From NCBI GenBank assembly GCA_013368315.1, contig JAACJM010000280.1, positions 41,325-105,324 of the forward strand: a DNA stretch of 64,000 nucleotides, in the 5' to 3' direction. Below the pieces are notes generated by a model. That model was not told the DNA's origin. It saw nothing but the letters and a program-made list of their open reading frames with translations, and ran no database searches. Every line of letters begins with the position of its first letter. The stretch's first letter is position 1. This document shows positions 1-10,863 of the stretch, in pieces. The DNA comes from Tetrapyrgos nigripes. Taxonomy: Eukaryota; Basidiomycota; Agaricomycetes; Agaricales; Campanellaceae. Position numbers and translations under genes: made by a program.

Positions 1-474
1 GGATATTTTTGTATTTTCAGCGTGAATGGCCTTGCGATACACGTGGTGTCGGTGGTCCAATATAGACATTCACCAACTTCATAAGTCGAATAATGATCGC
101 GACTGTAATGGAATGACCGGTTGTAAGCATCTTGTATTCTGTTTCTTTGAGTTTCCTATGTCTCGATCTACCATACTTACAATGTAATTGATGCTTCGGG
201 CAGCCATTTCTCCTCCTTTCTTTCCTTTTCTATGGCATTCTAATAAATGTTCCCTTCTATTCTAGATACTTCTAATGACTCATAGCTTAAGTATATAAGT
301 ATCTTGGTATGTACCCCTGTAATGACCTTTACTGCCTCGCAATACACACCTGTGCTTCAATCTTACTTCTTGACTGATCATAAGCTGGCATCCTTAGTAA
401 CACGCAAGCTTGCTTAGTGTGCTGTTTCTCGACCTTGACTGACCACCAGCATGCTCACCAAGTGCTCGGGAACC

Positions 475-1193
475 CGGTCTATGTAATTTTGCGTTTACAC
501 CGTGCGTTTCATGTAAACGCGAGCGTCTACATTTTTGCGTTTTGCATTTACACTTGGCTCACTTTTGCGTTTACATCGTGCATTTCATACCATCCAGGCC
601 AAGGTAGACTGATTGAAGATGGCCAACCTGAATTCAATAAGTAGTTACTTATGTAGAATCTAATCAGTAAATATCCTTTGTGATTTGACCTGTCTCAAAC
701 ATAGCCTTGCATCTAAATACAACTTAGAAATGGGTTCTTAGTGTTCCAGAAAGCCATCCCAGTATTATATCATGTGTATAATGTACAGACTTCACTCCCA
801 AGCTAGTGACTTCAGACTTGTAGCTTTAGATTTTCAGATATAAGCAAGAAACACTCTTGAACCAAGTATATGCTGATCAAAATTCCATCAAATATACTTT
901 ATTATTACTCAAACTTTCAAAAATTGTTGTGAACGCAAATTTTGAAACGCTAGACGCGCGGTAAACGCACGTGTAAACGCAAAGTAAACGCAAAGTAAAC
1001 GCTAGCGTCTATATCAACGCAAATTGTAGACGCTAGTGTTTACTTTGCGTTTACATGACGTTCCACTTGCGTTTACATAGCGTTTACGCACTGTCATTTT
1101 CCACAGCCTAGCCATCATAAAATGGCTGCGATAGCCGCAACATCCAATAACTTTCCCACGCGTCTCGAATGAAGTTGTTGCTCCTAGCGGATT
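475..1193 (+). mobile_element. GTAAACGC Mutator-like non-autonomous element, 3'-truncated
   Basis: It begins with CGGTCTATGTAATTTTGCG, the same terminus as the complete copies at 9,574 and 10,864, and runs through the AT-rich core into the subterminal GTAAACGC/GCGTTTAC cluster. It stops at GCGGATTC and so lacks the 3' half and the second terminal inverted repeat. The right arm of the inverted repeat (near 27,950) has no element here, so insertion came after the arms separated or was lost from one. No target duplication can be expected because one end is missing. Confidence 0.8.
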
Positions 1194-1539
1194 CATTTCT
1201 CGGTAATGCGAAAGCTTGCCTTGATTTAAGTACCTTTTTCTCACTACTGATTATCTTAGAGTATCCTGAACCCGAACCAAACCCGTGGTTCCCACTGGTT
1301 TGGTTCTTTACAGCAATGTGAATTGACAAGGATAGACACACAATTGCATATTGAACAGAGGAGTGCACATTGGATCTTGGTATAGCAGTAAAGCACATAT
1401 CGGAGAGAGGAGTGCATATGAGATTTGAGATTCTAAGTCTAAGTCTAAATAAATATTGAAGTATAGTATAGAGGTACATTTAAGTATCATTGACCAGGTC
1501 TGTGAGCGCATCAAATGCCTTCCGCTTCTCCTCAGCACT

Positions 1540-1945
1540 TGTTTCTCAAGGCTACCAAGCCTCGAAACTACCCTTTTGGAGTTACAGTATATGTATGTGC
1601 TTCCTTTGTAGTCGCGCGCTTCTTGCCAATTTATGCTTCGAGGAGCCTCGAAACTACCCTTCTTCTATACTGGTACATGTGCTTCGCTTGCTTCGAGGCT
1701 ACCAAGCCTCGAAACTACCTGTTTGAAATTACAGTATATGTATGTGCTTCCTTTGTAGTTACATGCTTCTTACTGCTTTGTATCTTACCACTTTATACTT
1801 ATGTGCTTCTTACCACTTTGTAGGGGGTTGTACTATGTATGTGCTTTGTATGTGCTTTTCACCACTTTTTTATGTACCGCTTTGTGCTTTGTACATGCTT
1901 TTTACCGCTTTGTACTTCAACTACGTGCTTTGAGGCTACATAAAA
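1540..1945 (+). repeat. Degenerate tandem repeats (CTCGAAACTACC and GTGCTTTGTA types)
   Basis: A unit containing AAGCCTCGAAACTACC followed by a GTATATGTATGTGCTTCC stretch occurs about three times between 1,550 and 1,760. It gives way to irregular copies of a TGCTT..TTTGTA decamer up to about 1,940. The mirrored region in the right arm (27,230-27,610) has the same kind of array. ORFs here rich in Cys, Leu and Tyr are a by-product of the repeats. Confidence 0.6.
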
Positions 1946-2457
1946 CATGTTCCTACCTCTACGTACACTATTGGATATGGAATCAATATATTACCCCAAA
2001 ATCGAAAATGGGATGAATTTAGGACACTCATGAGCAGGTACAACTATAATTTGAAGCCATAAGAAAGAGAGAAGTATGACTTCAGAGCGTCAAAGTGGAC
2101 ATATGCTTTTCTGCTATGCGGAAATTGCCGCCTGGCCACATGGCCAGGCTCCTTTGTGGCCATTTCAGCGTAGTAGTCTTTCTACAATGCAATACATCTA
2201 TGTACCATCCTATAGAGTCTTTATATTGCATATAAGAAAACTAAGACCCTTATGAATAGTGTTTAGCATGGATAAATGTCTAGATTGCATGTAAAGTTCA
2301 AAAATATTCCAAAATCCATTGAAAATGCGAAGTTTTACATTCAGTCTGCTTGAATTGATGTTCAGAAAGAGAAAGAGCCTGAACCCTGATGTGTTTACTC
2401 ATCTTGGATGTCTGAATAGGAGCATTGCAATTTTAAGTATCACTGAGATCCAGTAAT

Positions 2458-2748
2458 TTGGAAACAGAGATCCCAATGTGGAATGCATCAGGCTTGTTAA
2501 AAGCCAGCACATCAACTTATGATACAAATTCTGGTAAAGGTCAAACCCTAGCCAATAAGTTCAAAAGGGATTTGGAGCCAAAAGAGGTTGTGAACTATGA
2601 CTTCAGGACCTGTCATGGAAGTGCCTCAGATTCAACAAAGTGGCTGTGCTTTTTACTTGCTAAGGAACAGCACAGTGCCACTGAATGTGAATCTTCTACA
2701 AATGTTACACAAATGCTAGATGGCATAGTAGTAGATAGTGGTCAGTAG
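2458..2748 (+). CDS. Small ORF conserved in both inverted-repeat arms, unknown function
   Basis: This 96-codon frame starts METEIPMW and ends VVDSGQ. The same frame is open in the right arm (26,355-26,624, minus strand, 89 codons), where the copies differ by substitutions and an in-frame indel (STST versus SRS). It has no signal peptide, membrane segment or recognised domain and is rich in Ser, Thr and Lys. It may be an exon of a larger decayed gene in the arm. Frame conservation between diverged copies is the only argument that it was once translated. I do not recognise the family. Confidence 0.35.
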   Translation: METEIPMWNASGLLKASTSTYDTNSGKGQTLANKFKRDLEPKEVVNYDFRTCHGSASDSTKWLCFLLAKEQHSATECESSTNVTQMLDGIVVDSGQ

Positions 2749-3748
2749 ATACAATCTAATACAGTAGAATATAATATTAATGCCAAAATACATGTCCAAA
2801 GATACCTGAGTACAAGTACGGACAGATCTATGTTCAAAACAAAACACATTAGAAGATTATTCTCAGATCAAATCAGAATTACCTTTGTGAGTCAATCTTG
2901 GGCTTTCTAGGAGCTTTCTGCTAAGCATTTTGCCATGGGTTGGAATCGGCAGTATTGAGCTTGTGCTTCTTTGGAATGAGGGGTAATTTGGAGGGTTGAG
3001 GATTGGCTAATGTGGATTGATGCAAAGCGAGTTTTGGAGATCCAGTGCGTAGTGGAAATATACCATCTGTTGCATCATTTTAAGACTGTCAATAAGCTGC
3101 TCCTTTCACTGTCGCAGCTCTTGAATGGATTTGTCTTTTAACACATCACCAGGGCATCCAGTAGCATGCTGAAATGAGGGTGAGGGTGAGGGTTAGAGTC
3201 AAGTTGAGGAGTAAGAGATACTGGACTTAAGTACAGGATTCACTTGCGCACGTCTACAGGTTCCACAACTGGATCTTCTTTCAGATCAATCATATTGGAC
3301 TTGAGTTCTCTGAAGTTTTCTGGACCAATAGTAGTAGAATATTGACAAAGGTGATGCTTCTGGAGCCTGAGGCATAGTGCTATTGAAAGGAGGATGGCAG
3401 AACAAATTTGAGACACGATGTGTCTGAGCCACCGCATGAATGCCTATTCACGTGCATCCATTATGTCACACTATGTCATGTCATAAAATCAGCGGTCGTT
3501 CAATGTTAGGACACATACAGGCTAAAGGGCGAGAAAAACGGGACACATGTTACATGGTAGCAAGTCACACAGATTGGGCAACTGAAAAATTATTGTGCAC
3601 ATTGACTAGCATAGGTGTCCAAGGTCTTATTGACTATATAAGTACATATCACTGAGGTTATAACTACCTGGGCTAACCAACTGATCCGGAGCAGTGAGGG
3701 CCTTCTGGCTTCCATACAACAGGTGAAAATTGCATGGCATTTAACGTG

Positions 3749-3952
3749 TCATGAAAGTAAGTCCCTAGTGGATGAGGGAAGTGTAAGCCAATGGAAAGAT
3801 AGAGAGTAACACGAAAAAACCCACCTCCTTCCCAACTGGTCTCCACAATGCTGGCATTTGTAAGGCCTATTGCCAGTACATGAAAACAGTGAGTCAGCAA
3901 CAGCATCACACAATGAGTGAAGACTGAGAAGAGAGATAAAAGAAGGGTGCAA
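3749..3952 (-). pseudogene. C2H2-like zinc-finger exon fragment (left arm)
   Basis: Read on the minus strand, 3,883-3,824 encodes CTGNRPYKCQHCGDQLGRR. This resembles the TG-x-RPYKC linker plus the first Cys-x2-Cys of a classical zinc finger. The right arm encodes the same peptide with D for N (25,180-25,240, plus). The paired histidines are not seen in the same frame, so the finger is partial or completed by another exon. Flanking frames are short. I infer a decayed multi-exon gene carried by the inverted repeat, original role unknown. Confidence 0.4.
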
Positions 3953-4657
3953 TACAACATATGATCAGTTGTGTCAGTGAGACTCTTAACCAACCCTTCC
4001 AAACCACTGATGGACACTGACCAATGATGGTTATCCAGCCTCGAGGATATAGCTGCAATAGGTGTCAGTCAACCCTTTGACCAAGATGTAAGGCGTAATG
4101 CCCACAGGCACCACAAACACATCAAGCCACCTGACTCCAAGCTTCTATTCTCCAACCAAGCGCATGCCCACATTCCAACCTCCCAATTAAAGTTCTGCTC
4201 CCTTTCATCCATGATGAGGAAAGATGTGTGTGGCAATGATGAGGCCCAAAAGAAATGAGCACTGTCAACTGGCTTCTATCAGAGCCGGAAATTGGTAATA
4301 AAATCTCGAGAAAATCGTACATTTAAATTGCACAGCCACAAGCAGAAGCCCTCAGGTTATAGGAACATCCCTAAAGAGCCTCGTAATGCTGTAACCTTCA
4401 AAGGACAACGCGTTTTTGCGCAATTTTTGCGGCAACAGCCAGTACACCTATTTAGCACAGCCACACATTGGAGTGTCAGATTTATAAGAACAAGTCCCTT
4501 AAAAGGGCCTCATAATCCTGACTTGTATGTGTCCTAAACCTCATCATCTGCCTACAGTGGTGGAAGTGTCCCAAAGGCTGGGACTTCAACAAGCTACAGA
4601 ACTGGAGATTGTGTCCTATTCGATGCAAGGTGTGCTGCTCTTTCTGTTATTCTCAAT

Positions 4658-5308
4658 TAAAATGGTGTGGGCCAACGCTACGCGTGGCGGGTACAAGGCC
4701 ATCTCCACTCATCAAAACCTATTTCGCTGTCAAACGTGTCTATCTCCTTGCACAGATTTTCGAGTTTGGAAGGAAATTTTGAGGCTTTGAGATAGTTATG
4801 ATAATAAAGCCCACCTTTCTCATCCGAATACTTGAAGAACCCATGTACAAAAAGTCCATGTAGAAAAGTCAAAGGTAGAGCAGACTTTGTCGGTAGTGGA
4901 AAGATGTAAGCTTGATTCAGGAACGGCCGGAAGCCTGAAGGAGCAGGCACAGTTGGACTGGGAGACATAGAGGCACTAAGTGAGGAAGAAACCTGGTGAA
5001 AATAGTCTCACGGTTGCAAATGTTGCGATTCAAGAATAAAAAGTGAAGGCAAAGTCTAAAATCAGAAAGCAAAGGGAAGAGAAAGAGGACAAAGCGAAAA
5101 CAGGTTGTTTACCTACAGTCTCCAAACAAACAAATGACATATGTATGGAAGCAAAACAAAGCAGAAGAAAGCAACAACAAACAAAATGAAAATCATATGG
5201 AAGATTACGCGGAATGAAGTGGACCGGTAAAATCAGGAACACTTAAACATAGCCACATGCAGAATAAGAGTGTAAGAACCTCAGCCTCATTTCATTCGGT
5301 CTCGTAAT
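4658..5308 (-). mobile_element. ATTACGAGG-family dispersed repeat, copy 1
   Basis: This 651 bp segment is absent from the right arm, where the site reads CTCAAT directly joined to CTATGC. Read on the minus strand it starts ATTACGAGACCG, contains GTGGCTATGT and ATGTCATTTGTTTG, and ends CGCCACGC..GTTGGCCCACACC. Copies at 21,325-21,672 and 47,327-48,350 share both ends but differ inside. Only AAT could be a target duplication, and AAT may belong to the element. No terminal inverted repeats are seen, so the class is open. Confidence 0.65.
4678..4968 (-). CDS. ORF inside the ATTACGAGG repeat, unknown function
   Basis: A 96-codon frame begins MSPSPTVPAPSGFRPFLNQA and ends EWRWPCTRHA, with its stop codon inside the conserved terminal sequence of the repeat. 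Its composition looks like a folded soluble protein: aromatic and charged residues are mixed and there is no low complexity after the Pro/Ser-rich start. There is no recognised domain. The copy at 47,327-48,350 carries a different ORF in the same orientation, so this may be captured sequence. It could also be a chance frame. Confidence 0.35.
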   Translation of the reverse strand: MSPSPTVPAPSGFRPFLNQAYIFPLPTKSALPLTFLHGLFVHGFFKYSDEKGGLYYHNYLKASKFPSKLENLCKEIDTFDSEIGFDEWRWPCTRHA

Positions 5309-5384
5309 CTATGCTGATGCTGCGTTGTTGGAACAGCAGTGTCAGAAGAGTATTTATATGGAGTGCAACTCTTGCATAGCTGGA

Positions 5385-5793
5385 TGATGATGCCAGTGAC
5401 CTATTGTCAGGGACCGTATCTGCAAGGACCTCGAAGTCAAGAATGCCAATAGGGGAATAAGGTTATGTTGTCCAGAACAGTCTTGAGGTGTGGAACCGCT
5501 GGGCAGTCACGAATATCTTGATATTGCGGGAACAGTAAAGCCAAAATAGAAGCAGAATGGATAAGTGCAGAGATAAAGCAGTTGTTCAGAGAAATACCAG
5601 TGGCATTGCAGACTAGGGTTTGAAAATATCAGGACTGGGTTACATGCAGATATAGCTACTGTATATATACTGTAACTATGAGTCAATATGAGTCAGAACA
5701 AGTCAGAGTAAGTATATGAGTCACAATGAATGTAGGGGAAAGCATGGAAAAATGAGAGATAGGGGTACCTGTAGATATGACTCATGACACCTA
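5385..5793. repeat. Left-arm-specific insertion with GAGTCA repeats
   Basis: Compared with the right arm, about 400 bp is extra between GTGCAACTCTTGCATAGCTG and CCTATTCAGTTTGAAG. It contains TATATATACTG and several GAGTCA/GAGTCAG motifs near 5,680-5,730. No clear terminal repeats or target duplication were found. Confidence 0.45.
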
Positions 5794-5930
5794 TTCAGTT
5801 TGAAGAGCTCATCTCTACCCTTCCCTCCCTATTGTCTTTCATTCATGCCTTATTTCTCACATCATTTCTTCTTTTGTGATTCGATGCTCACACTAATGTG
5901 ACACTGGGCTTTTGTGTCAGCGTCAGCTAG

Positions 5931-6696
5931 TAATCAAGTCCAGGATCTGAATACAAAGATGAAGGGAATGTGGGCCACTGCTTCACGTGGCAGTAACGAG
6001 GCCTAAGTTATAAGTATATTAGGTTTCCACAGATAACCAAGCCAAATAGCCTAGTACAGCAAATAAAGATGTTGTTACCTTCAGCAAGTGTGAAGGATGA
6101 TAATGGCTGTAAGATAAACATTAGAACACCATAAACATAATCAAGAAAAGAGAAGGTAGATGATAGATAGAGATGCTCACTAGAGTCACTAGGACAACAC
6201 TGGATATCTTGGGTGTAGAAGCAGGCTCTGGCAGTGGAGCAAAGGGGCCCTGCAGGTAGAATCAAATTCTATCTGCACCAAAAGACGAAACGAATTCGCC
6301 TTCACAACGAGTAGCACTGAAACAAATTTGGATCCCAGTATATGCATGGGATGAAGTACAGCAGGATGGGTAGAGATGAAAGACCTGACGCAACTGCATG
6401 TGATGCAAATTTTAAGACTTGGACAAAACGCAACAGGTTGTCAGATGCAAAGACAATAAGTCTCACCCCTGATCTCACTCACAACATGACTCTTGCTCTC
6501 TTTCTCGCCCCCAATCTGATTCACAACCTGCTTCCAGGCTCAATCCCAATCCCAAGCTAAAACCTGTACTCAGCTTGAGGCCCATGCCCTCACACTTGCA
6601 TCCTCATTCTCAATCTTATCATCAATGTCAGGCTCAGGGGCAAAAGAAAAGGTAGCAGTATGTCAGTCACAATGGTTGCCAACTCTCCTTATTATT
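5931..6696. other. Intergenic, with a 95 bp direct repeat of 24,073-24,165
   Basis: No convincing gene is seen. At 5,968-6,006 GTGGGCCACTGC and TAACGAGGCC lie side by side, resembling the two ends of the ATTACGAGG family. At 6,266-6,360 the sequence TTCTATCTGCACCAAAAGAC and its surroundings match 24,073-24,165 in the same orientation. This is unlike the inverted arms and suggests a separate rearrangement at the inner edge of the repeat. Confidence 0.5.
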
Positions 6697-7940
6697 CGGT
6701 AGAATGGATTTTGCGTTTACACCTCGCGTTTATGTAAACGCTTAGCGTTCACGTGTGTCTACATACCGTGTGTTTACAATGTAAGTATATGTAGTACAGC
6801 ACCTAGACATTTGCGTCCAGGTGCATCCATCATGTACGTCCAGTGCCATGCATCCAGTCGATCCATGTTCAGTTGGTCCAGTGGCTGCGTTAATGCCAAT
6901 TTTACCATAGATGATTACACTTCACAAATACTCCTCGCTGTGTATTCCTGCTTATCACCTGTACTTTCAATTATTTCTGGCATCTCCAAGCTGTGTTTTT
7001 GAGGCTATGGGCCTCAATCCCTTATCTGTACACTCGCAGTCATGGGTAGCTATTACTTTCTAAATCACACAAAATGCTATCATGCGTGTATCCTATGTCA
7101 TAGGAGTATTTCATGGCATAAAATACATACTAGCTAGCTAGCCCAGCTGTCTCAGTACTCACCGGGCTATTGTTGAAGTGTTATGAGTGCATCAAGGGCC
7201 TCAAGAAGGCCTGAGCTGACCCAAAAATGCCAATATGACCTCTTCCCATGCCCATCAACCTCAGTTGTGGCACTCACAAAGACCCCATCTGCCATCCGAA
7301 ACCAGACACTTATCCTTTGGATGTTCAGATCAAATCCGCTAAGAGCAACAACTTTATATGAGACACATGGGAAAGTTGTCAGATGTTGCCACTGGCAGCC
7401 ATTTTATGATGGCTAAGCTGTGGAAAGTGACAATGAGTAAACGCTATGTAAACGCAAATGTAAACGCAAGTGGAACACCATGTAAACGCAAAGTAAACGC
7501 TAGCGTTTACTTCGCGTTTACTTTGCATTTACACGTGCGTTTACCGCGCGTCTCGCGTTTCAAAATTTGCGTTTACAACAATTTTTGAAAAGTTGAGTAA
7601 TAATAAAGTATATTTGATGGAATTTTGATCAGCCTATACTTGGTTCAAGAGTGTTTCTTGCTTATATCTGAAACTCTAAAGCTACAAGTCTTAAGTCACT
7701 AGCTTGGGAGTGAAGTCTGTACATTATACACATGATATAATACTGGGATGCCTTTCTATGGCATTAAAAACTCATTTCCAAGCTGTATTTAGATGCAAGG
7801 CTACGTTTGAGACAGGTCAAATCACAAAGGGATATTCACTGATTAGATTCTACATAAGTAAATACCTATTGATTTCAGGTTGGCCATCTTCAATCAGTCT
7901 ACCTTGGCCTGGAAGATGTGAAATGCACGATGTAAACGCA
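6697..7940 (-). mobile_element. GTAAACGC Mutator-like element, inverted orientation, one end lost
   Basis: It begins with CGGTAGAATGGATTTTGCG, the reverse complement of the 3' end of the complete copies, and runs through the element backwards. It stops about 95 bp short of its other terminus, at TGTAAACGCA (7,940). Seven bases later another copy starts in the opposite direction, so 7,320-8,645 forms an imperfect inverted repeat. No transposase is encoded. Confidence 0.8.
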
Positions 7941-7947
7941 TTCAATT

Positions 7948-8745
7948 GGTCTATGTAATTTTGCGTTTACACTGTGCGTTTCATGTAAATGCGAGCGTCT
8001 ACATTTTTGCGTTTTGCATTTACACTTGGCTCACTTTTGCATTTACATCGTGCATTTCATATCATCCAGGCCAAGGTAGACTGATCGAAGATGGCCAACC
8101 TGTAATCAATAAGTAGTTACTTATGTAGAATCTAATCAGTAAATATCCTTTGTGATTTGACCTGTCTCAAACATAGCCTTGCATCTAAATACAACTTGGA
8201 AATGGGTTCTTAGTGTTCCAGAAAGCCATCCCAGTATTATATCATGTGTATAATATACAGACTTCACTCCCAAGCTAGCGACTTCGGACTTGTAGCTTTA
8301 GATTTTCAGATATAAGCAAGAAACAATCTTGAACCAAGTATATGCTGATCAAAATCCATTCAAATATACTTTATTATTACTCAAACTCTCAAAAATTGTT
8401 GTAAACGCAAATTTTGAAACGCGAGACGCGCAAAGTAAACGCTAGCGTCTACAATTTGCGTTATTGTAGATGCTAGCGTTTACTTGGCGTTTACATGACG
8501 TTCCACCTGCGTTTACATTTGCGTTTACATAGCGTTTACGCACTCTCATTTTCCACAGCTTAGCCATCATAAAATGGCTGCGATAGCCGCAACATCTGAC
8601 AACTTTCCCACGCATCTTGAATGAAGTTGTTGCTCTTAGGGGATTCCGAGGGATATTATCCAACCAATCTGAGGATGACCTGCAGAGGGTTGATGTTGGG
8701 TCAGCTCCGACCTTCTTGAGGTGCTGTACGGGTGCTCTACACAAG
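7948..8745 (+). mobile_element. GTAAACGC Mutator-like element, 3'-truncated
   Basis: It starts GGTCTATGTAATTTTGCG and follows the family through the AT-rich core, the GTAAACGC cluster and the AAGTTGTTGCTCTTAG block. The family sequence is lost after GGGTGCTCTACACAA near 8,743. It lies head to head with the inverted copy at 6,697-7,940. Confidence 0.8.
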
Positions 8746-9337
8746 ATCTGTTATTTTCATTTACTACTTTCAACTCCACGCATCGCTCCTAAGCCTGAGA
8801 AAAACATACCTGGCTTATCCATAGTTGGCCCACGAGCTGTACCAAGGCTTACCGGTCAAGAAACCAAAGTGTGTACTGCAAATATGCTACTTGTATACTT
8901 GTAAATCGTAAAGAAATTAAAACCGTTGTGGCGCATACAATTTGAAGCTTCTTGGCAAGAGGTACACGACATCTGCAAATAATCTGACAGATTGTTGGAT
9001 GCCAGATTGAGATTTTGTTTTTTTACCCATCCGAGCTGCAGCAGATGAATCTGCATCCGAGTGGAATCTGATCCGTTAGGAGCCCCACTCTCCCAGTGAT
9101 TTACGCTGCCAGGGCAAATCACTGATCCTGCTATTACAAATTTTACTCCAAGGATTTGTTATTTCCCAATCATATATAATCTGGCCTCCCTCCGCCGTTC
9201 TGATATACCCCTTTACCAACCACCGGATTTCTGCATACTTAATTTTAAACCCCTCTCTTGACGATTCAGTCTCAATCATTTCCAATTAATACTGATTTAG
9301 TTGTAGATCGGCCACAGGACATCCTCCATGGGTAACT
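8746..9337. other. Intergenic with fragment of the CATCCGA hAT family
   Basis: At about 9,030-9,086 the sequence reads CATCCGAGTGGAATCTGATC followed by CGTTAGGAGCCCC. This matches the 3' end of the hAT MITE at 33,085-33,685. The rest shows no supportable gene. Confidence 0.5.
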
Positions 9338-9573
9338 GTGGAAGTTATTTTTGTGAAAGGGCCATGGAGATCTTACATTGGTACAGTCAAGGATGTTTGA
9401 CGTCACAACAGTTATACTGGACTTTCCTTGACCATTGAACTTTTGGCTGGGACCCCTCAAGCATGTCAACACATTCAAGTTGATTATGTGTATGTCAGGG
9501 AATGCAAGTGAGTATTTTGCTTGCACTCCCAATTGCATTTATTTTTCTACATTTCTATAGGCACTACCAATAC

Positions 9574-10764
9574 CGGTCTATGTAATTTTGCGTTTACACC
9601 GTGCGTTTCATGTAAATGCGAGTGTCTACATTTTTGCGTTTTGCATTTACACTTGGCCCACTTTTGCATTTACATTGTACATTTCATACCATCCAGGCCA
9701 AGGTAGACTGATTGAAGATGGCCAACCTGTAATCAGTAAGTAGTTACTTATGTAGAATCTAATCAGTAAATATCCTTTGTGATTTGACCTGTCTCAAACA
9801 TAGCCTTGCATCTAAATACAACTTAGAAATGGGTTCTTAGTGTTCCAGAAAGCCATCCCAGTATTATATCATGTGTATAATGTGCAGACTTCTAGTGACT
9901 TCAGACTTGTAGCTTTAGATTTTCAGATATAAGCAAGAAACACTCTTGAACCAAGTATATGGTGATCAAAATTCCATCAAATATACTTTATTATTACTCA
10001 AATTTTCAAAAATTGTTGTAAACACAACACATCAATGTGAACGCAAATTTTGAAACGCGAGACGCGCGGTAAACGCAAAGTAAACGCAAAGTAAACGCTA
10101 GTGTCTACATCAACGCAAATTGTAGACGCCAGCGTTTACTTTGCATTTACATGACATTCCACTTGCGTTTACATTTGCGTTTAAATAGCGTTTACGCACC
10201 GTCATTTTCCACAGCCTAGCCATCATAAAATGACTGCGATAGCCGCAACATTCAACAACTTTCCCACGCGTCTCGAATGAAGTTGTTGCTCTTAGCGGAT
10301 TCCGAGGGATATTATCTGACAAATCTGAAGATGACTTACTGAGACAACCAGGTTAGCTAGCTAGTATGTATTTTATGCAGTGAAATACCCTGTATATTAT
10401 TACTTTCAGTACATTTTGTGTGATTTAGAAAGTTATAGCTACCCGCGGGTGGCTAAGATAGGGGCTTGAGCTCTATAGCCTCAGAAACGCAGCTTGAAGA
10501 TATCAAACAGTACAACATGCCAGTGATAAGCAAGAATACACAGCGAGGAGTATTCGGTAAAATTAGGATTGACACAGCCCCTGGACCCACTGGACAGATC
10601 GACTGGATGCACGGACTCTGGTGGACGCACCTGGATGTAAAAATCTAGGTGCCATATACAGTGTAAACGCACAGTATGTAGACGCACGCGTTTACCGTGA
10701 GACGCAAGGTAAACGCTAAGCGTTTACATAAACGCGAGGTGTAAACGCAAAATTCATTCTACCG
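9574..10764 (+). mobile_element. Complete GTAAACGC Mutator-like non-autonomous element (1,191 bp)
   Basis: The left terminus is CGGTCTATGTAATTTTGCG and the right terminus, reverse complemented, is CGGTAGAATGAATTTTGCG; both continue with TTTACACC. The element is flanked by CTACCAATAC at 9,564-9,573 and 10,765-10,774, a perfect 10 bp target duplication. This length fits Mutator-like elements. It has no coding capacity. Subterminal clusters of GTAAACGC and its complement, some as GCTAGCG-centred palindromes, lie on both sides of the core and may be transposase-binding arrays. Confidence 0.9.
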
Positions 10765-10863
10765 CTACCAATACTTGGCTGATGTTTACCCTTTGTCCAC
10801 ATTCCAACGATATTATGCGTTGAATTGTATTTCACTACCCGACCCAGAAGTGCGCTATTTTCC

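Larger units (their letters stand above)
1..5930 (+). repeat. Left arm of large inverted repeat
   Basis: This stretch recurs in reverse complement at 24,192-28,405. Matching landmarks run in mirrored order: 1-140 against 28,260-28,405, the ORF at 2,458 against 26,624, the zinc-finger fragment at 3,824 against 25,180, and 5,793-5,930 against 24,192-24,330. The left arm is about 1.7 kb longer. Three insertions absent from the right arm explain this: a Mutator-like fragment (475-1,193), an ATTACGAGG-family repeat (4,658-5,308) and about 400 bp at 5,385-5,793. The arm probably continues beyond the window start. The spacer between arms is about 18 kb. Confidence 0.85.

Noticed and set aside
900..1120. 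GTAAACGC arrays as CRISPR, telomere or satellite
   Set aside because: Units are irregular octamers in both orientations without spacers, and they recur at fixed places inside elements with defined ends. They are subterminal transposon repeats.
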